Numbered from the stretch's first letter, positions 1-9,685 are shown. The stretch: DNA of 64,000 nucleotides from Yeosuana aquiaggeris (GCF_044003965.1 NZ_JBAWKC010000001.1:868001-932000); one strand, 5' to 3'. Program-made: numbers and translations. Notes: a model not told the origin generated them from the letters alone.

Positions 1-73
1 TGTTAAATTAGCTTCATCAGCAAATTTAAAGTACTAAATGTACTAATTTGAGCCTTATAAAGCAAATTTAAAA

Positions 74-1147
74 ATGAGACGAAAAGTTACGCTAAAACAA
101 ATAGCAAAAGAATTGGATGTTTCAATATCCACAGTGTCAAGAGCTTTAAATGACAGTAAAGAAATTGGAGAAGAAACACGTCAAAAAATTCAGGCTTTTG
201 CCAAGTTTTATAACTACAAACCCAACAATATTGCACTAAGTTTAAAAAACCGTCAAACAAAAACTATTGGTATTCTCATTCCTGAAATTGTACATCATTT
301 CTTTTCAACCGTAATCAGGGGTATTGAAATTGTGGCCAATCAAAGAGGTTATAATGTTATTATAGGATTGTCAAATGAATCGTTTAGTAAAGAAGTCATA
401 AACATGGAAATGCTCGCAAACGGAAGTATTGATGGTTTCATTTTATCTATTTCTAAAGAAACTTTGTTACGCCAGGACTATCATCACTTTAAAGAAACAA
501 TCAGTCAAGGTATTCCTATTGTTATGTTTGATAGGGTAGTTAACGATATTGACTGTGATAAAGTAATTGTTGATGATTTTAAAGGGTCTTATACTGCGGT
601 AAAAAAATTAATTTCATATGGTTGCAAAAATATAGCACTGATTACTACCATGGATTATGTAAGTGTTGGAAAACTAAGAACTCAAGGTTATTTGCAGGCT
701 TTAGAAGACGGCAAAATTCATGCTAAAGGAAGTTTAATTTTAAAATTAGATGATGGTTTAGCTTTAGAGGAGCATCTCGATATATTAGAAACTGAAATTG
801 AGAAATTTTTTAAACGGAATAAACAAATTGACGCCATTTTTGCGGTTAATGAATTATATGCAGTTACCGCCATGAAAGTGGCCAGAAAATTGGATTTCAA
901 AATTCCTGAGGATATTCAAATTATTGGATTTACAGATGGTGTGTTGTCAAAACATGCTAGGCCTAGCTTAACAACGCTTAGTCAGCATGGACAAAAAATG
1001 GGAGAAGAGGCCGCACATTTGTTAATTGATAGATTACAGCAAGATCATGATGAAGAAGAAGATGAAGTTTTTGATTTTGAAAGAGACATGAACTTTAGAA
1101 CAGTGGTTATAGAAACTGAATTAATAGAACGAGAGTCAACCAAATAA
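74..1147 (+). CDS. LacI-family transcriptional regulator of the starch locus
   Basis: A 357-residue LacI/PurR-type repressor. Residues about 4-27 form the N-terminal helix-turn-helix (TLKQIAKELDVSISTVSRAL), followed by the hinge region. From about residue 62 (KTIGILIPEI) a periplasmic-binding-protein-like effector domain runs to the C-terminus. A short acidic insert (DHDEEEDE) lies near residue 322. The family binds palindromic operators and responds to a sugar ligand. The gene directly precedes, on the same strand, a maltose transporter and a series of alpha-glucan enzymes, so it probably senses maltose or maltodextrin and controls that operon; this is inferred from position. The start is supported by the HTH beginning only three residues in. 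A 133-base gap with a promoter-like box separates it from the next gene, so the catabolic operon may be transcribed separately. Confidence 0.93.
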   Translation: MRRKVTLKQIAKELDVSISTVSRALNDSKEIGEETRQKIQAFAKFYNYKPNNIALSLKNRQTKTIGILIPEIVHHFFSTVIRGIEIVANQRGYNVIIGLSNESFSKEVINMEMLANGSIDGFILSISKETLLRQDYHHFKETISQGIPIVMFDRVVNDIDCDKVIVDDFKGSYTAVKKLISYGCKNIALITTMDYVSVGKLRTQGYLQALEDGKIHAKGSLILKLDDGLALEEHLDILETEIEKFFKRNKQIDAIFAVNELYAVTAMKVARKLDFKIPEDIQIIGFTDGVLSKHARPSLTTLSQHGQKMGEEAAHLLIDRLQQDHDEEEDEVFDFERDMNFRTVVIETELIERESTK

Positions 1148-1178
1148 AATAATTATCAGAAGTAATTATTTTATTTTA

Positions 1179-1186
1179 TATCTTTG
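1179..1186 (+). promoter_or_regulatory. Candidate Bacteroidota -7 promoter box (TATCTTTG)
   Basis: TATCTTTG matches the Bacteroidota -7 consensus TAnnTTTG and lies 94 bases before the transporter start. No clear TTG is seen at the usual -33 distance. It is the only exact match in the gap between the LacI gene and the transporter, so it is the best candidate promoter of the maltodextrin operon. Confidence 0.4.
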
Positions 1187-1227
1187 AACCAAATCAAAAC
1201 TTATATTTTTACTTCTCACTAAAAAAG

Positions 1228-1255
1228 TTTTGATAAGCTACCATGTTTATCAAAA
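1228..1255. promoter_or_regulatory. Perfect 9-bp inverted repeat upstream of the sugar transporter
   Basis: TTTTGATAA, a 10-base spacer, then TTATCAAAA form a perfect inverted repeat 25 bases before the transporter ATG and downstream of the candidate -7 box. A further half-site ATCAAAA lies at 1193-1199. It could be a repressor operator for the adjacent LacI protein or a hairpin in the mRNA leader. LacI operators usually have abutting half-sites, and the 10-base spacer argues somewhat against that reading. Confidence 0.4.
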
Positions 1256-1280
1256 TAGTAATAATTAATTTTTACTATTT

Positions 1281-2633
1281 ATGGAAAAGCGTAGGTTAAG
1301 TTTCTGGGAAATCTGGAACATGAGTTTCGGTTTCTTAGGAATCCAGATGGGTTTTGCCCTTCAAAATGCTAATGCCAGTAGAATTCTCCAAATTTTTGGA
1401 GCTGATGTTCATGAACTTTCGTGGTTTTGGATCATAGCCCCTTTAATGGGATTAATTGTACAACCTATAATTGGGCATTACAGTGATAAAACATGGGGTC
1501 GTTTTGGAAGAAGGAAACCTTATTTTCTTGTTGGAGCCATACTTGCTTCGGTGGGATTAATTTTAATGCCTCAAGCTGAAATTTTTATAGCTTTCTTGCC
1601 TGCACTATGGGTAGGAGCAGGAATGCTAATGATTATGGATGCCTCTTTTAATATTGCTATGGAGCCTTTTCGCGCTTTGGTTGGCGATAATTTAAGAACA
1701 GATCAACGTACCTTAGGGTTTAGTGTACAGACGGCATTAATTGGCTTTGGGGCAGTTATAGGCTCCTGGCTACCTTATGCTTTGCACCATTGGTTTGGAG
1801 TTTCGAATGAAACCTCAGAAGGGGTCGTGCCTTTTAATTTAATTTTATCTTTTATCATTGGAGCCGCGGTTTTAGTGAGCTCTATTTTGGTTACAATAAT
1901 TTCAACTAAAGAGTATACGCCTGAAGAACTTGATAGTTTTGAAGAAGACCATGTACATGCTGAAACTATTAGTGAAGATAAAAAATCCAGTTTGTTGGAT
2001 ATTTTTGAGGACTTTAGAAAAATGCCTACTACCATGCGACAATTGAGCTGGGTGCAGTTTTTTTCTTGGTTTGGTTTATTTGGGATGTGGGTATTTGCAA
2101 CGCCTGCAATTGCACAGCATATTTACGGTTTACCGTATACAGATAGTAGTAGCTCAACGTATCAGGATGCCGGTGATTGGATAGGGATACTTTTTGGCGT
2201 TTATAATTTGGTATCGGCTTTATACGCATTTGCATTACCATATATTGCAAAAAAAGTAGGAAGAAAACGGACTCATGCCATTTCATTAATTATAGGAGGC
2301 ATAGGGTTATTATCTATCTATATTATGCCAGATAAAAACTGGCTGATACTGTCAATGATTGGTGTAGGTATCGCTTGGTCGAGTATTCTGGCTATGCCGT
2401 ATGCAATTTTGGCAGGATCCATCTCTCCAAAAAAGATGGGAGTTTATATGGGGATATTTAATTTTTTCATAGTGATTCCTCAAATAATTAATGCCTTAAT
2501 AGGTGGGCCACTGGTTAAATACGCTTATGATAATCACGCCATTTTTGCTTTAATGATGAGTGGTGTCAGTTTTATTATTGCAGCGGCATTAGTCTTTAAA
2601 GTAAAAGATGTGGATGATGTTGTACAATCTTAA
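1281..2633 (+). CDS. MFS sugar transporter, probably maltose/maltodextrin importer
   Basis: A 450-residue inner-membrane protein with about 12 hydrophobic segments. The cytoplasmic loop after the second segment carries the signature DKTWGRFGRRKP (residues 69-80), typical of the GPH/SLC45-like sugar:cation symporters that include bacterial maltose and plant sucrose carriers. A charged central loop (residues about 213-240, rich in Glu, Asp and Lys) separates the two six-helix halves. It opens the operon directly ahead of beta-phosphoglucomutase (3 bases away) and GH65 phosphorylase, an arrangement that fits import of maltose followed by intracellular phosphorolysis. The substrate is inferred from context. 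The start has little leader sequence to support it, but the first helix begins about 10 residues in. Confidence 0.9.
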   Translation: MEKRRLSFWEIWNMSFGFLGIQMGFALQNANASRILQIFGADVHELSWFWIIAPLMGLIVQPIIGHYSDKTWGRFGRRKPYFLVGAILASVGLILMPQAEIFIAFLPALWVGAGMLMIMDASFNIAMEPFRALVGDNLRTDQRTLGFSVQTALIGFGAVIGSWLPYALHHWFGVSNETSEGVVPFNLILSFIIGAAVLVSSILVTIISTKEYTPEELDSFEEDHVHAETISEDKKSSLLDIFEDFRKMPTTMRQLSWVQFFSWFGLFGMWVFATPAIAQHIYGLPYTDSSSSTYQDAGDWIGILFGVYNLVSALYAFALPYIAKKVGRKRTHAISLIIGGIGLLSIYIMPDKNWLILSMIGVGIAWSSILAMPYAILAGSISPKKMGVYMGIFNFFIVIPQIINALIGGPLVKYAYDNHAIFALMMSGVSFIIAAALVFKVKDVDDVVQS

Positions 2634-2636
2634 ATT

Positions 2637-3320
2637 ATGAATAGAAAAAGAGGATTTATTTTTGACTTGGACGGTGTTATTGTTGATACGGCCAAGTATC
2701 ATTTTTTAGCCTGGAAAAAATTGGCCAATGGTATTGGTATTGATTTTACTGAACATCAAAATGAGCAGCTTAAAGGAGTGAGCCGAATTGAATCATTAAA
2801 AAAGATTTTAAAATGGGGTAAGGTCACATTGTCTGAAGCTGATTTTAATAAATTAATGGCCGAAAAAAACACCAATTATTTAAGTTATATTGCTACAATG
2901 GATGAGTCAGAAATTCTGCCTGGTGTCATTAAGGCGTTACAGTATCTCATTGACAAAAAGCAACCGATTGCTTTGGGTTCAGCAAGTAAAAATTCTGTGG
3001 AAATACTGAATAAAGTAAATTTATTAAATCGTTTTGATGCCATTATTGACGGTAATGCAGTTACAAAAGCGAAACCAGACCCCGAAGTATTTTTGAAAGC
3101 AGCTCAATCCATTCATTTTTCTCCTGAAAACTGTATTGTATTTGAGGATTCTGTAGCCGGAATTCAAGCGGCCAATAGAGCAAATATGATTAGTATCGGC
3201 ATTGGAGAAGCTTCTATTTTGAATGAAGCAGATGTTGTTTTTAAAGATTTTACCGAAATAAGTACTGACTTTCTGGAAAAACTATTGTCGGTTACTAAGA
3301 GTGAATTAAAAAAAGTATAA
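2637..3320 (+). CDS. pgmB: Beta-phosphoglucomutase (HAD superfamily)
   Basis: A 227-residue cytoplasmic HAD-fold enzyme converting beta-D-glucose 1-phosphate to glucose 6-phosphate. Motif I is FDLDGVIVDT with the nucleophile D10 and acid/base D12. Motif II/III elements GSASKN and KAKPDPEVF follow. The magnesium-binding pair E170-D171 lies in FEDSVAGIQAA. The cap-domain insertion after motif I and the residue numbering agree closely with characterised beta-PGMs. It follows the transporter by 3 bases and precedes the GH65 phosphorylase, whose beta-glucose 1-phosphate product is this enzyme's substrate, so the pair is functionally coupled. Confidence 0.95.
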   Translation: MNRKRGFIFDLDGVIVDTAKYHFLAWKKLANGIGIDFTEHQNEQLKGVSRIESLKKILKWGKVTLSEADFNKLMAEKNTNYLSYIATMDESEILPGVIKALQYLIDKKQPIALGSASKNSVEILNKVNLLNRFDAIIDGNAVTKAKPDPEVFLKAAQSIHFSPENCIVFEDSVAGIQAANRANMISIGIGEASILNEADVVFKDFTEISTDFLEKLLSVTKSELKKV

Positions 3321-3354
3321 GGATCATTTATAAAGTGATTATTAAAAAGTTAAA

Positions 3355-5667
3355 ATGAATCAGGATTATATTAAAGCAGATCATTGGTCAATAATTGAAG
3401 AAGGTTTTGATGTGAATCAGGTAAAATCTTCAGAGAGTTTATTCAGTATAGGTAATGGTGCTATGGGCCAACGTGCTAATTTTGAAGAACATTATTCAGG
3501 ACCTACATTTCAAGGAAGTTATATTGCCGGTGTTTATTATCCAGATAAGACAAGAGTGGGTTGGTGGAAAAACGGCTATCCGGAATATTTTGCTAAAGTA
3601 TTGAACGCACCCAATTGGATTGGTATCAATGTTTCCATAAATGGAGAGGCATTAGATGTATTCAAATGCAAAAAAATAGAAAAGTTCCGCAGAGAACTTA
3701 ATATGAAAGAAGGTTGGCTGTCAAGAAGTTTTACAGCAACGCTTCAAAATTCAATAGAGATTGAAGTGGAATCAAAACGATTTTTAAGTCTTGATTTTGA
3801 TGAGGTTGGTGCTATTGTATATAAAGTCAAACTTTTAAATAGGGATGCTCAAATTAATTTTTCACCTTATTTAGATAATGGTATTACTAATGAAGACTCA
3901 AATTGGGATGATAAATTCTGGGATGTTTTAAGCGTTAATCATGAAGATAATCAGGCATTTATTGTGTCTCGTACCATGAAAACTCATTTTTATGTGTGTA
4001 CAGCCATGTGCTCACAAATCGCAATAAATGGCAAAGTTTTAAATCAGGAAAAGCAAATATCAGAGAATATCAATTATGTTGAGTTTCAATATAAAAATTA
4101 TGTAAAAAAAGGAGATACTATATCGCTTACTAAATTTGGAGGCTATACCACGGATAGAAATCATGACAAAAAAGAATTGATTTCTGTGGCTAAAAAAACG
4201 CTTCATGAAGTTTCTAAAATCGGATTTCAGTCTCTTTTAGACTTGCAAAAAGCGGCCTGGGCTAAAATTTGGGAAATGGCAGATATCACTATTGACGGTG
4301 ATGTCAAAGCGCAGCAAGGTATTCGTTTTAATATATTTCAATTAAATCAAACGTACTTAGGTAAAGATGCCCGTTTAAATATTGGTCCAAAAGGCTTTAC
4401 TGGAGAGAAATATGGAGGAAGCACCTATTGGGATACAGAAGCCTATTGTATTCCTTTTTATTTAGCTACTAAAGATCAAAAGGTAGCCAGAAATTTATTA
4501 GCTTATCGTTTTCAGCAATTGGATAAAGCCATTGAAAATGCAGAGAAACTAGGATTCAAAAATGGCGCGGCCTTATATCCTATGGTGACCATGAATGGGG
4601 AAGAATGCCATAATGAATGGGAAATTACTTTTGAAGAAATTCACAGAAACGGGGCCATTGCATTTGCTATTTATAACTATCATCGTTTTACTTCAGATTA
4701 CAGCTATATTCCAGAAAAGGGCTTAGAGGTTTTAATAGGAATCGCTCGTTTTTGGCATCAGCGTGCCACTTTTTCCAAAGCAAAAAACAAGTATGTCATT
4801 CTTGGGGTTACCGGACCTAATGAATATGAAAATAACGTTAATAATAACTTTTATACCAATTATATAGCTAAATGGTGTATTAAGTATACTGCTGAAAATA
4901 TTGAGCTAGTTGAGGCAGATTACCCTTCAGATTTTACAAGAATCATGAATAAAGTAAAACTTTCAAAAGCAGAAGTGACGCAGTGGACAACAGTGGCAGA
5001 TAACATGTATTTTCCTTATTCAGAAGCGGAACAGGTTTATTTACAGCAGGATGGTTTTTTAGATAAAGAACTTATTACAGTAGCGGATCTTGACAAGTCG
5101 CAACGACCCATTAATCAAAAATGGTCCTGGGATAGAATTCTGCGTTCACCCTACATCAAACAAGCAGATACGCTTCAGGGATTTTACTTTTTTGAAGAGG
5201 ACTTTACTGTTGAAGAATTAGAAAGGCATTTTGATTTCTACGAACCATTCACGGTTCATGAAAGTTCATTATCGCCATGCGTGCACAGCATTCAAGCGGC
5301 TAAATTGGGAAGAATGGAACAAGCGTATACTTTTTATTTACGTACTTCCAGATTGGATTTAGATGATTATAATCACGAAGTTCATGAAGGACTTCATATT
5401 ACCAGTATGGCTGGAACCTGGATGAGTATAGTTGAAGGATTTGGTGGTATGCGTGTAAAAAATAACAAGTTGTCTTTTGATCCAAAAATTCCCAAACAAT
5501 GGAATGCCTATTCTTTTAAAATCAATTTTCGAAATCAAATACTAAAAGTTAATGTTCAGAAAAACAAAACACATTTTGAATTGGTTGGCAACACTGCTTT
5601 AGATATTTTGGTAAATGACAAATTAATTAGTATCCAACCAAATACATTGATTACGGTTAAATCATAA
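3355..5667 (+). CDS. GH65 glycoside phosphorylase, probably maltose phosphorylase
   Basis: A 770-residue cytoplasmic enzyme, the usual length for GH65. It has an N-terminal beta-sandwich (about residues 10-260), a linker, an (alpha/alpha)6 barrel (about 320-690) and a small C-terminal beta domain. The catalytic region NGEECHNEWEITFEEIHRNG starts at residue 414, and the general acid is one of its glutamates, most likely E421. There is no signal peptide. GH65 inverting phosphorylases cleave maltose, trehalose or kojibiose with phosphate to give glucose and beta-glucose 1-phosphate. The LacI/MFS/PgmB setting and the downstream amylases favour maltose. Kojibiose or trehalose specificity cannot be excluded from sequence alone. 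Confidence 0.92.
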   Translation: MNQDYIKADHWSIIEEGFDVNQVKSSESLFSIGNGAMGQRANFEEHYSGPTFQGSYIAGVYYPDKTRVGWWKNGYPEYFAKVLNAPNWIGINVSINGEALDVFKCKKIEKFRRELNMKEGWLSRSFTATLQNSIEIEVESKRFLSLDFDEVGAIVYKVKLLNRDAQINFSPYLDNGITNEDSNWDDKFWDVLSVNHEDNQAFIVSRTMKTHFYVCTAMCSQIAINGKVLNQEKQISENINYVEFQYKNYVKKGDTISLTKFGGYTTDRNHDKKELISVAKKTLHEVSKIGFQSLLDLQKAAWAKIWEMADITIDGDVKAQQGIRFNIFQLNQTYLGKDARLNIGPKGFTGEKYGGSTYWDTEAYCIPFYLATKDQKVARNLLAYRFQQLDKAIENAEKLGFKNGAALYPMVTMNGEECHNEWEITFEEIHRNGAIAFAIYNYHRFTSDYSYIPEKGLEVLIGIARFWHQRATFSKAKNKYVILGVTGPNEYENNVNNNFYTNYIAKWCIKYTAENIELVEADYPSDFTRIMNKVKLSKAEVTQWTTVADNMYFPYSEAEQVYLQQDGFLDKELITVADLDKSQRPINQKWSWDRILRSPYIKQADTLQGFYFFEEDFTVEELERHFDFYEPFTVHESSLSPCVHSIQAAKLGRMEQAYTFYLRTSRLDLDDYNHEVHEGLHITSMAGTWMSIVEGFGGMRVKNNKLSFDPKIPKQWNAYSFKINFRNQILKVNVQKNKTHFELVGNTALDILVNDKLISIQPNTLITVKS

Positions 5668-5678
5668 TAATAAATAAA

Positions 5679-7604
5679 ATGAAGTATCTAATTTTTATGG
5701 TTTCAGTTATTGTTGTTAACTTTTGTTCAGCGTACAATAATGATCCTTCACAAAAAACAAAAGAGAAAATGATTTCGAAATCTTTTACAGAATATAATGA
5801 TATTGAGAGAGTGGAGCCATCTCATTGGTGGGTTGGGTTTAAAAATCAAACACTTCAATTATTGGTTAAAGACGAAAATGTTTACACCGCAGATATTGAA
5901 ATTTCCTATGAAGGCGTCACTATTGAAAGCATAGTTAAAGGAACTAGTCCAAATTATTTATTTGTCGATTTGAAAATTTCAGAACAAACTAAACCGGGGA
6001 AATTTAACATCTATTTCAAGTTTGAAAATGGTTCACGGAAAATTCAAACGTATGAATTAAAATCAAGAATCAAAGCTTCTGAAGATTATATAGGTTTTAA
6101 CAGTTCCGATGTTATTTATCTGATTACTCCAGATCGCTTTGCAAATGGTGATGAATCAAATGATATCATAGCTTATTTAAAAGAAAAAAAAATTGATAGA
6201 AAAAATGATTATGCCAGACATGGTGGAGATATTAAAGGAATAACGAATCATTTAGATTATATTAATGAGATGGGTTTTACAGCTATTTGGCCTTGTCCAT
6301 TATTGACAAATGATATGCCAAGAGCGTCTTATCATGGCTATGCAATGACCGATTTTTATCAGGTTGATCCGCGTTTTGGAACTCTGGAAGAATATAAAGA
6401 ACTTGCTGATAAAGCAAGAATATTTAATATTAAACTCGTCATGGATCAGGTGGTTAATCACTGTGGAAGTGAGCACTGGTGGATGAAAGATTTACCTTTT
6501 TCAGACTGGGTAAATCAACAAAAAGCATTTGAAGAAAATACAGAATTAAAAAATTCAAGTCATAGGCGAACCATCAATCAAGATTCCTATGCTTCTGAAA
6601 GAGATAAAAAGGAAATGAGTGAAGGCTGGTTTGTAGAGGCTATGCCAGATTTAAACCAGAATAATCCCTTTATGGCAACATATCTTATTCAAAATAGTAT
6701 TTGGTGGATTGAAACTTTGGGATTAGGCGGTATAAGACAAGATACCTATCCGTATTCAGATAAAACATTTTTGGCAGATTGGACTGGAGCCATCATGACT
6801 GAATATCCAAATTTTAGCATTGTTGGTGAAGAATGGAGTTATAATCCCCTTATAGTTGGTTATTGGCAGCAGGGAATGAATAATAAAGACGGCTATAAAT
6901 CACGTTTAAAATCTCCAATGGATTTCCCAATGCAACGGCAAATTGTTGACGCTTTGAAGGAAGATGAACAATGGGATACCGGATTTGTGAAAATGTATGA
7001 AGGCTTGGCAAATGATTTTTATTATGCAAGTCCAAAGGACCTTATGATTTTTCCTGATAATCATGACATGAGTAGAATATTTACACAATTAAATAAAGAT
7101 ATTACCAAAACTAAAATGGCCTTGGGGTATATTTTTACTTTAACGAGAATCGTTCAGTTTTATTATGGGACAGAAATTTTAATGAATGATTCGGCAAAAC
7201 CTGGTGATCACGGTTTAATCAGAACCGATTTTCCCGGAGGCTGGCAAGGAGATAAGGTGAATGCCTTTACTGGTGAAGGATTGACCATAACTCAAAAGGA
7301 TATGCAGTTATTTGTAAAAAAACTGTTGAATTATAGAAAAGACAGTAAAGCAATTATTGAAGGTGAAACCATTCATTTTGCACCTGAAAATGGGATTTAT
7401 GTCTTATTTAGAATAATAGAAGATGAAATAGTTGCAGTGATACTTAATAAGAATAAGAAACTGGTCAAGTTAAATTTGGAAAGATTTGACGAGTTGGGTC
7501 TAAAAGGAAGAAATTTAAAAAATATAATTACTTCAGAGAAAGTTGTCTGGAACGATTATTTAACATTAAAAGGAGAAGGGGTAATTATACTGACCACAAA
7601 GTAA
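5679..7604 (+). CDS. GH13 neopullulanase/cyclomaltodextrinase-type enzyme (SusA-like)
   Basis: A 641-residue exported alpha-glucan hydrolase. The N-terminus (about 20 residues) is a signal sequence. A Cys at position 16 makes lipidation possible, but NFC is a poor lipobox. Residues about 45-130 resemble the cyclomaltodextrinase N-terminal domain (VEPSHWWVGFKNQTLQLLV). The catalytic barrel carries the GH13 triad: nucleophile D355 in GGIRQDTYP, acid/base E384 in VGEEWSY and stabiliser D463 in DNHDMSR. The C-terminal beta domain follows. The layout is that of SusA of the Bacteroides starch system, a periplasmic neopullulanase. It lies 11 bases after the phosphorylase and 6 bases before the first esterase, so it is co-transcribed. 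It probably trims imported maltooligosaccharides. Confidence 0.92.
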   Translation: MKYLIFMVSVIVVNFCSAYNNDPSQKTKEKMISKSFTEYNDIERVEPSHWWVGFKNQTLQLLVKDENVYTADIEISYEGVTIESIVKGTSPNYLFVDLKISEQTKPGKFNIYFKFENGSRKIQTYELKSRIKASEDYIGFNSSDVIYLITPDRFANGDESNDIIAYLKEKKIDRKNDYARHGGDIKGITNHLDYINEMGFTAIWPCPLLTNDMPRASYHGYAMTDFYQVDPRFGTLEEYKELADKARIFNIKLVMDQVVNHCGSEHWWMKDLPFSDWVNQQKAFEENTELKNSSHRRTINQDSYASERDKKEMSEGWFVEAMPDLNQNNPFMATYLIQNSIWWIETLGLGGIRQDTYPYSDKTFLADWTGAIMTEYPNFSIVGEEWSYNPLIVGYWQQGMNNKDGYKSRLKSPMDFPMQRQIVDALKEDEQWDTGFVKMYEGLANDFYYASPKDLMIFPDNHDMSRIFTQLNKDITKTKMALGYIFTLTRIVQFYYGTEILMNDSAKPGDHGLIRTDFPGGWQGDKVNAFTGEGLTITQKDMQLFVKKLLNYRKDSKAIIEGETIHFAPENGIYVLFRIIEDEIVAVILNKNKKLVKLNLERFDELGLKGRNLKNIITSEKVVWNDYLTLKGEGVIILTTK

Positions 7605-7610
7605 ACTTTC

Positions 7611-8741
7611 ATGAAAAGTGCTTTATTTATAATATGTTTTTTACTAAGTGAAATCTTACTTTGCCAAGTAACATTTGTAATAAATAAGTTGCCAGATAAT
7701 CATAATTATAACAACAATATTTATATTTCTGGTGATTTTGAAGGATGGTCTGGAGGGAAAGACCAGTTTAAGCTTGAAAAGAATAAAACCAATTATTTTA
7801 TTACAGTTCCCAAGTTCAATGAAAGCATAAAATTTAAATTTACTTTAGGATCTTGGGATGCAGTGGAATGCGATGCAAAAGGTAATTCTATTGATAATCG
7901 AGTTTATGATTTTTATAAATCGCAGGATTCAGTTAATGTACAAATTAATAATTGGTCGGATAGTAAATCGGTAGCAAACAAATCTACTTCAACGTATAAT
8001 GTTCATGTGTTTTCAGAACGGTTTAAAATGCCTCAACTGAACAGAGAAAGAAAAATCTGGATCTATCTGCCTCCGAATTATGAAAATTCTAGAAAAACAT
8101 TTTCCGTTTTATATTTACAGGATGGTCAAAATATGTTTGATGATACTACTTCCTTTGCTGGGGAATGGCAGATAGATGAAACACTAAATAGATTAAGCGA
8201 AAGCAAAGGGTTAAATCTTATTGTTGTGGCTATTGAAAATGGAGGTGATAAAAGGCTTAGTGAATACTCACCTTGGGAAAATAAGAAGTATGGGATGGCT
8301 GAAGGTGAAGCCTATCTTGATTTTATTGTTCATACTTTAAAACCTGAAATTGATAAGGTATACAGAACTAAAACTGCGGCAAATCATACAGCCATTATGG
8401 GTAGTTCTATGGGGGGATTAATTTCTCATTATGCCGGATTGAAATATCCAGAAGTTTTTGGTAAAGTAGGTGTTTTTTCACCTTCCTTTTGGTATGCTGA
8501 TGAAATCTTTAATTTTACAAAAACACGCGCTCATTTAAAACATGAAAAGATATATTATTTAGTTGGAGATCAGGAAGGAGAAGATATGGTTCAAAATACT
8601 GAAAGTATGATGGAGATTATGAAAACTAATGGATTCTCTGAAAATAATTTATTTTTAAAAGTAGTACCCAAAGGAACACATAGTGAATCTTTGTGGAGAA
8701 CAGAATTTGAAGAGGCTATTAGCTGGCTTTTCAGAAAATAA
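7611..8741 (+). CDS. Secreted alpha/beta-hydrolase esterase with N-terminal starch-binding-like module
   Basis: A 376-residue secreted protein with a signal peptide of about 18 residues. Residues about 20-120 look like a CBM20/CBM48-type beta-sandwich (YISGDFEGWSGG). The putative-esterase (EstD/CE1-like) domain follows from about residue 130. The nucleophile elbow is G-S-S-M-G with S266, and the catalytic His is probably H357 in KGTHSESLW. The adjoining gene encodes a paralogue without the binding module. Enzymes of this family hydrolyse acyl esters. The starch-binding-like module and the operon suggest a substrate attached to or mixed with alpha-glucan, but the true substrate is unknown. Confidence 0.82.
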   Translation: MKSALFIICFLLSEILLCQVTFVINKLPDNHNYNNNIYISGDFEGWSGGKDQFKLEKNKTNYFITVPKFNESIKFKFTLGSWDAVECDAKGNSIDNRVYDFYKSQDSVNVQINNWSDSKSVANKSTSTYNVHVFSERFKMPQLNRERKIWIYLPPNYENSRKTFSVLYLQDGQNMFDDTTSFAGEWQIDETLNRLSESKGLNLIVVAIENGGDKRLSEYSPWENKKYGMAEGEAYLDFIVHTLKPEIDKVYRTKTAANHTAIMGSSMGGLISHYAGLKYPEVFGKVGVFSPSFWYADEIFNFTKTRAHLKHEKIYYLVGDQEGEDMVQNTESMMEIMKTNGFSENNLFLKVVPKGTHSESLWRTEFEEAISWLFRK

Positions 8742-8752
8742 ATTTTAATTAA

Positions 8753-9685
8753 ATGATAAAAAACTTCTTATTTTTTTTAATGGTATGTACAGCAATGTCT
8801 CAGAATGTTGATAGAATAACCTCAAACAAAGTTTCTAATATTAATTTATTTGGAGGAGAATTAATACATATTGAAAATTTCCCATCAAAATTTATTCAAC
8901 CCAGGAATATTGATGTGTGGATACCAAATAATTATAGAAAATCTAAAAAGTATGCAGTGTTGTATATGCAAGACGGGCAAATGCTTTTTGATAGCACAAC
9001 CACTTGGAATAAACAAGAGTGGAAAGTAGATGAAATAGCATCTCTTTTAATGAATGAAGGGCAAACTAAAGATTTTATAGTGGTGGCCATTTGGAATATT
9101 GCGGCATTAAGAAACAGTAATTATTTTCCTGAAAAGGTTTATGAAATGATGTCTGAAAAAGACAAAGACTCACTTATTGAAACTGGGAAAAAGCAGAACT
9201 GGATAAATACAATTAATTCCAATAATTATTTAAGATTTGTTGTTGAAGAATTAAAGCCATATATAGATTCTCATTTTTCAACTTATACGGATGCAGATAA
9301 CACCAGTATTATGGGTTCTAGTAGAGGTGGTTTGATTTCTATGTATGCCATTTCTGAGTATCCTGAAGTTTTTGGCTCTGCTGCCTGTTTATCAACCCAT
9401 TGGATTGGAACTTACAATAACAAAGACAATCAAATTCCTGATGCTTTTTTTGAGTATATGAGAACCAATTTACCTGACTCAAAAACTCATAATATATATT
9501 TTGATTACGGAACAGAGACTTTAGATGAACAGTATTTAAAATATCAAGATGAAGTTTCAAAACTTTTAGCAAGCAAAGGATATACAACAAATTTAAAGTT
9601 TGATGGAGCAGATCATTCAGAAAATTCATGGGGTCAAAGGTTAGAAATTCCTTTAATGTATTTATTTGGAAATAAAAGGGAGTAA
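8753..9685 (+). CDS. Secreted alpha/beta-hydrolase esterase, paralogue of the preceding gene
   Basis: A 310-residue protein with a short signal peptide (about 16 residues, ending near AMSQ) and a putative-esterase domain. The nucleophile is S190 in MGSSRGG and the probable catalytic His is H288 in GADHSEN. Similar blocks occur in the upstream esterase (VLYMQDGQ versus VLYLQDGQ, and EYPEVFGS versus KYPEVFGK), so the two arose by duplication. This copy lacks the carbohydrate-binding N-terminus. It lies 11 bases downstream of its paralogue and 18 bases upstream of a GH13 gene. The substrate is unknown. Confidence 0.8.
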   Translation: MIKNFLFFLMVCTAMSQNVDRITSNKVSNINLFGGELIHIENFPSKFIQPRNIDVWIPNNYRKSKKYAVLYMQDGQMLFDSTTTWNKQEWKVDEIASLLMNEGQTKDFIVVAIWNIAALRNSNYFPEKVYEMMSEKDKDSLIETGKKQNWINTINSNNYLRFVVEELKPYIDSHFSTYTDADNTSIMGSSRGGLISMYAISEYPEVFGSAACLSTHWIGTYNNKDNQIPDAFFEYMRTNLPDSKTHNIYFDYGTETLDEQYLKYQDEVSKLLASKGYTTNLKFDGADHSENSWGQRLEIPLMYLFGNKRE

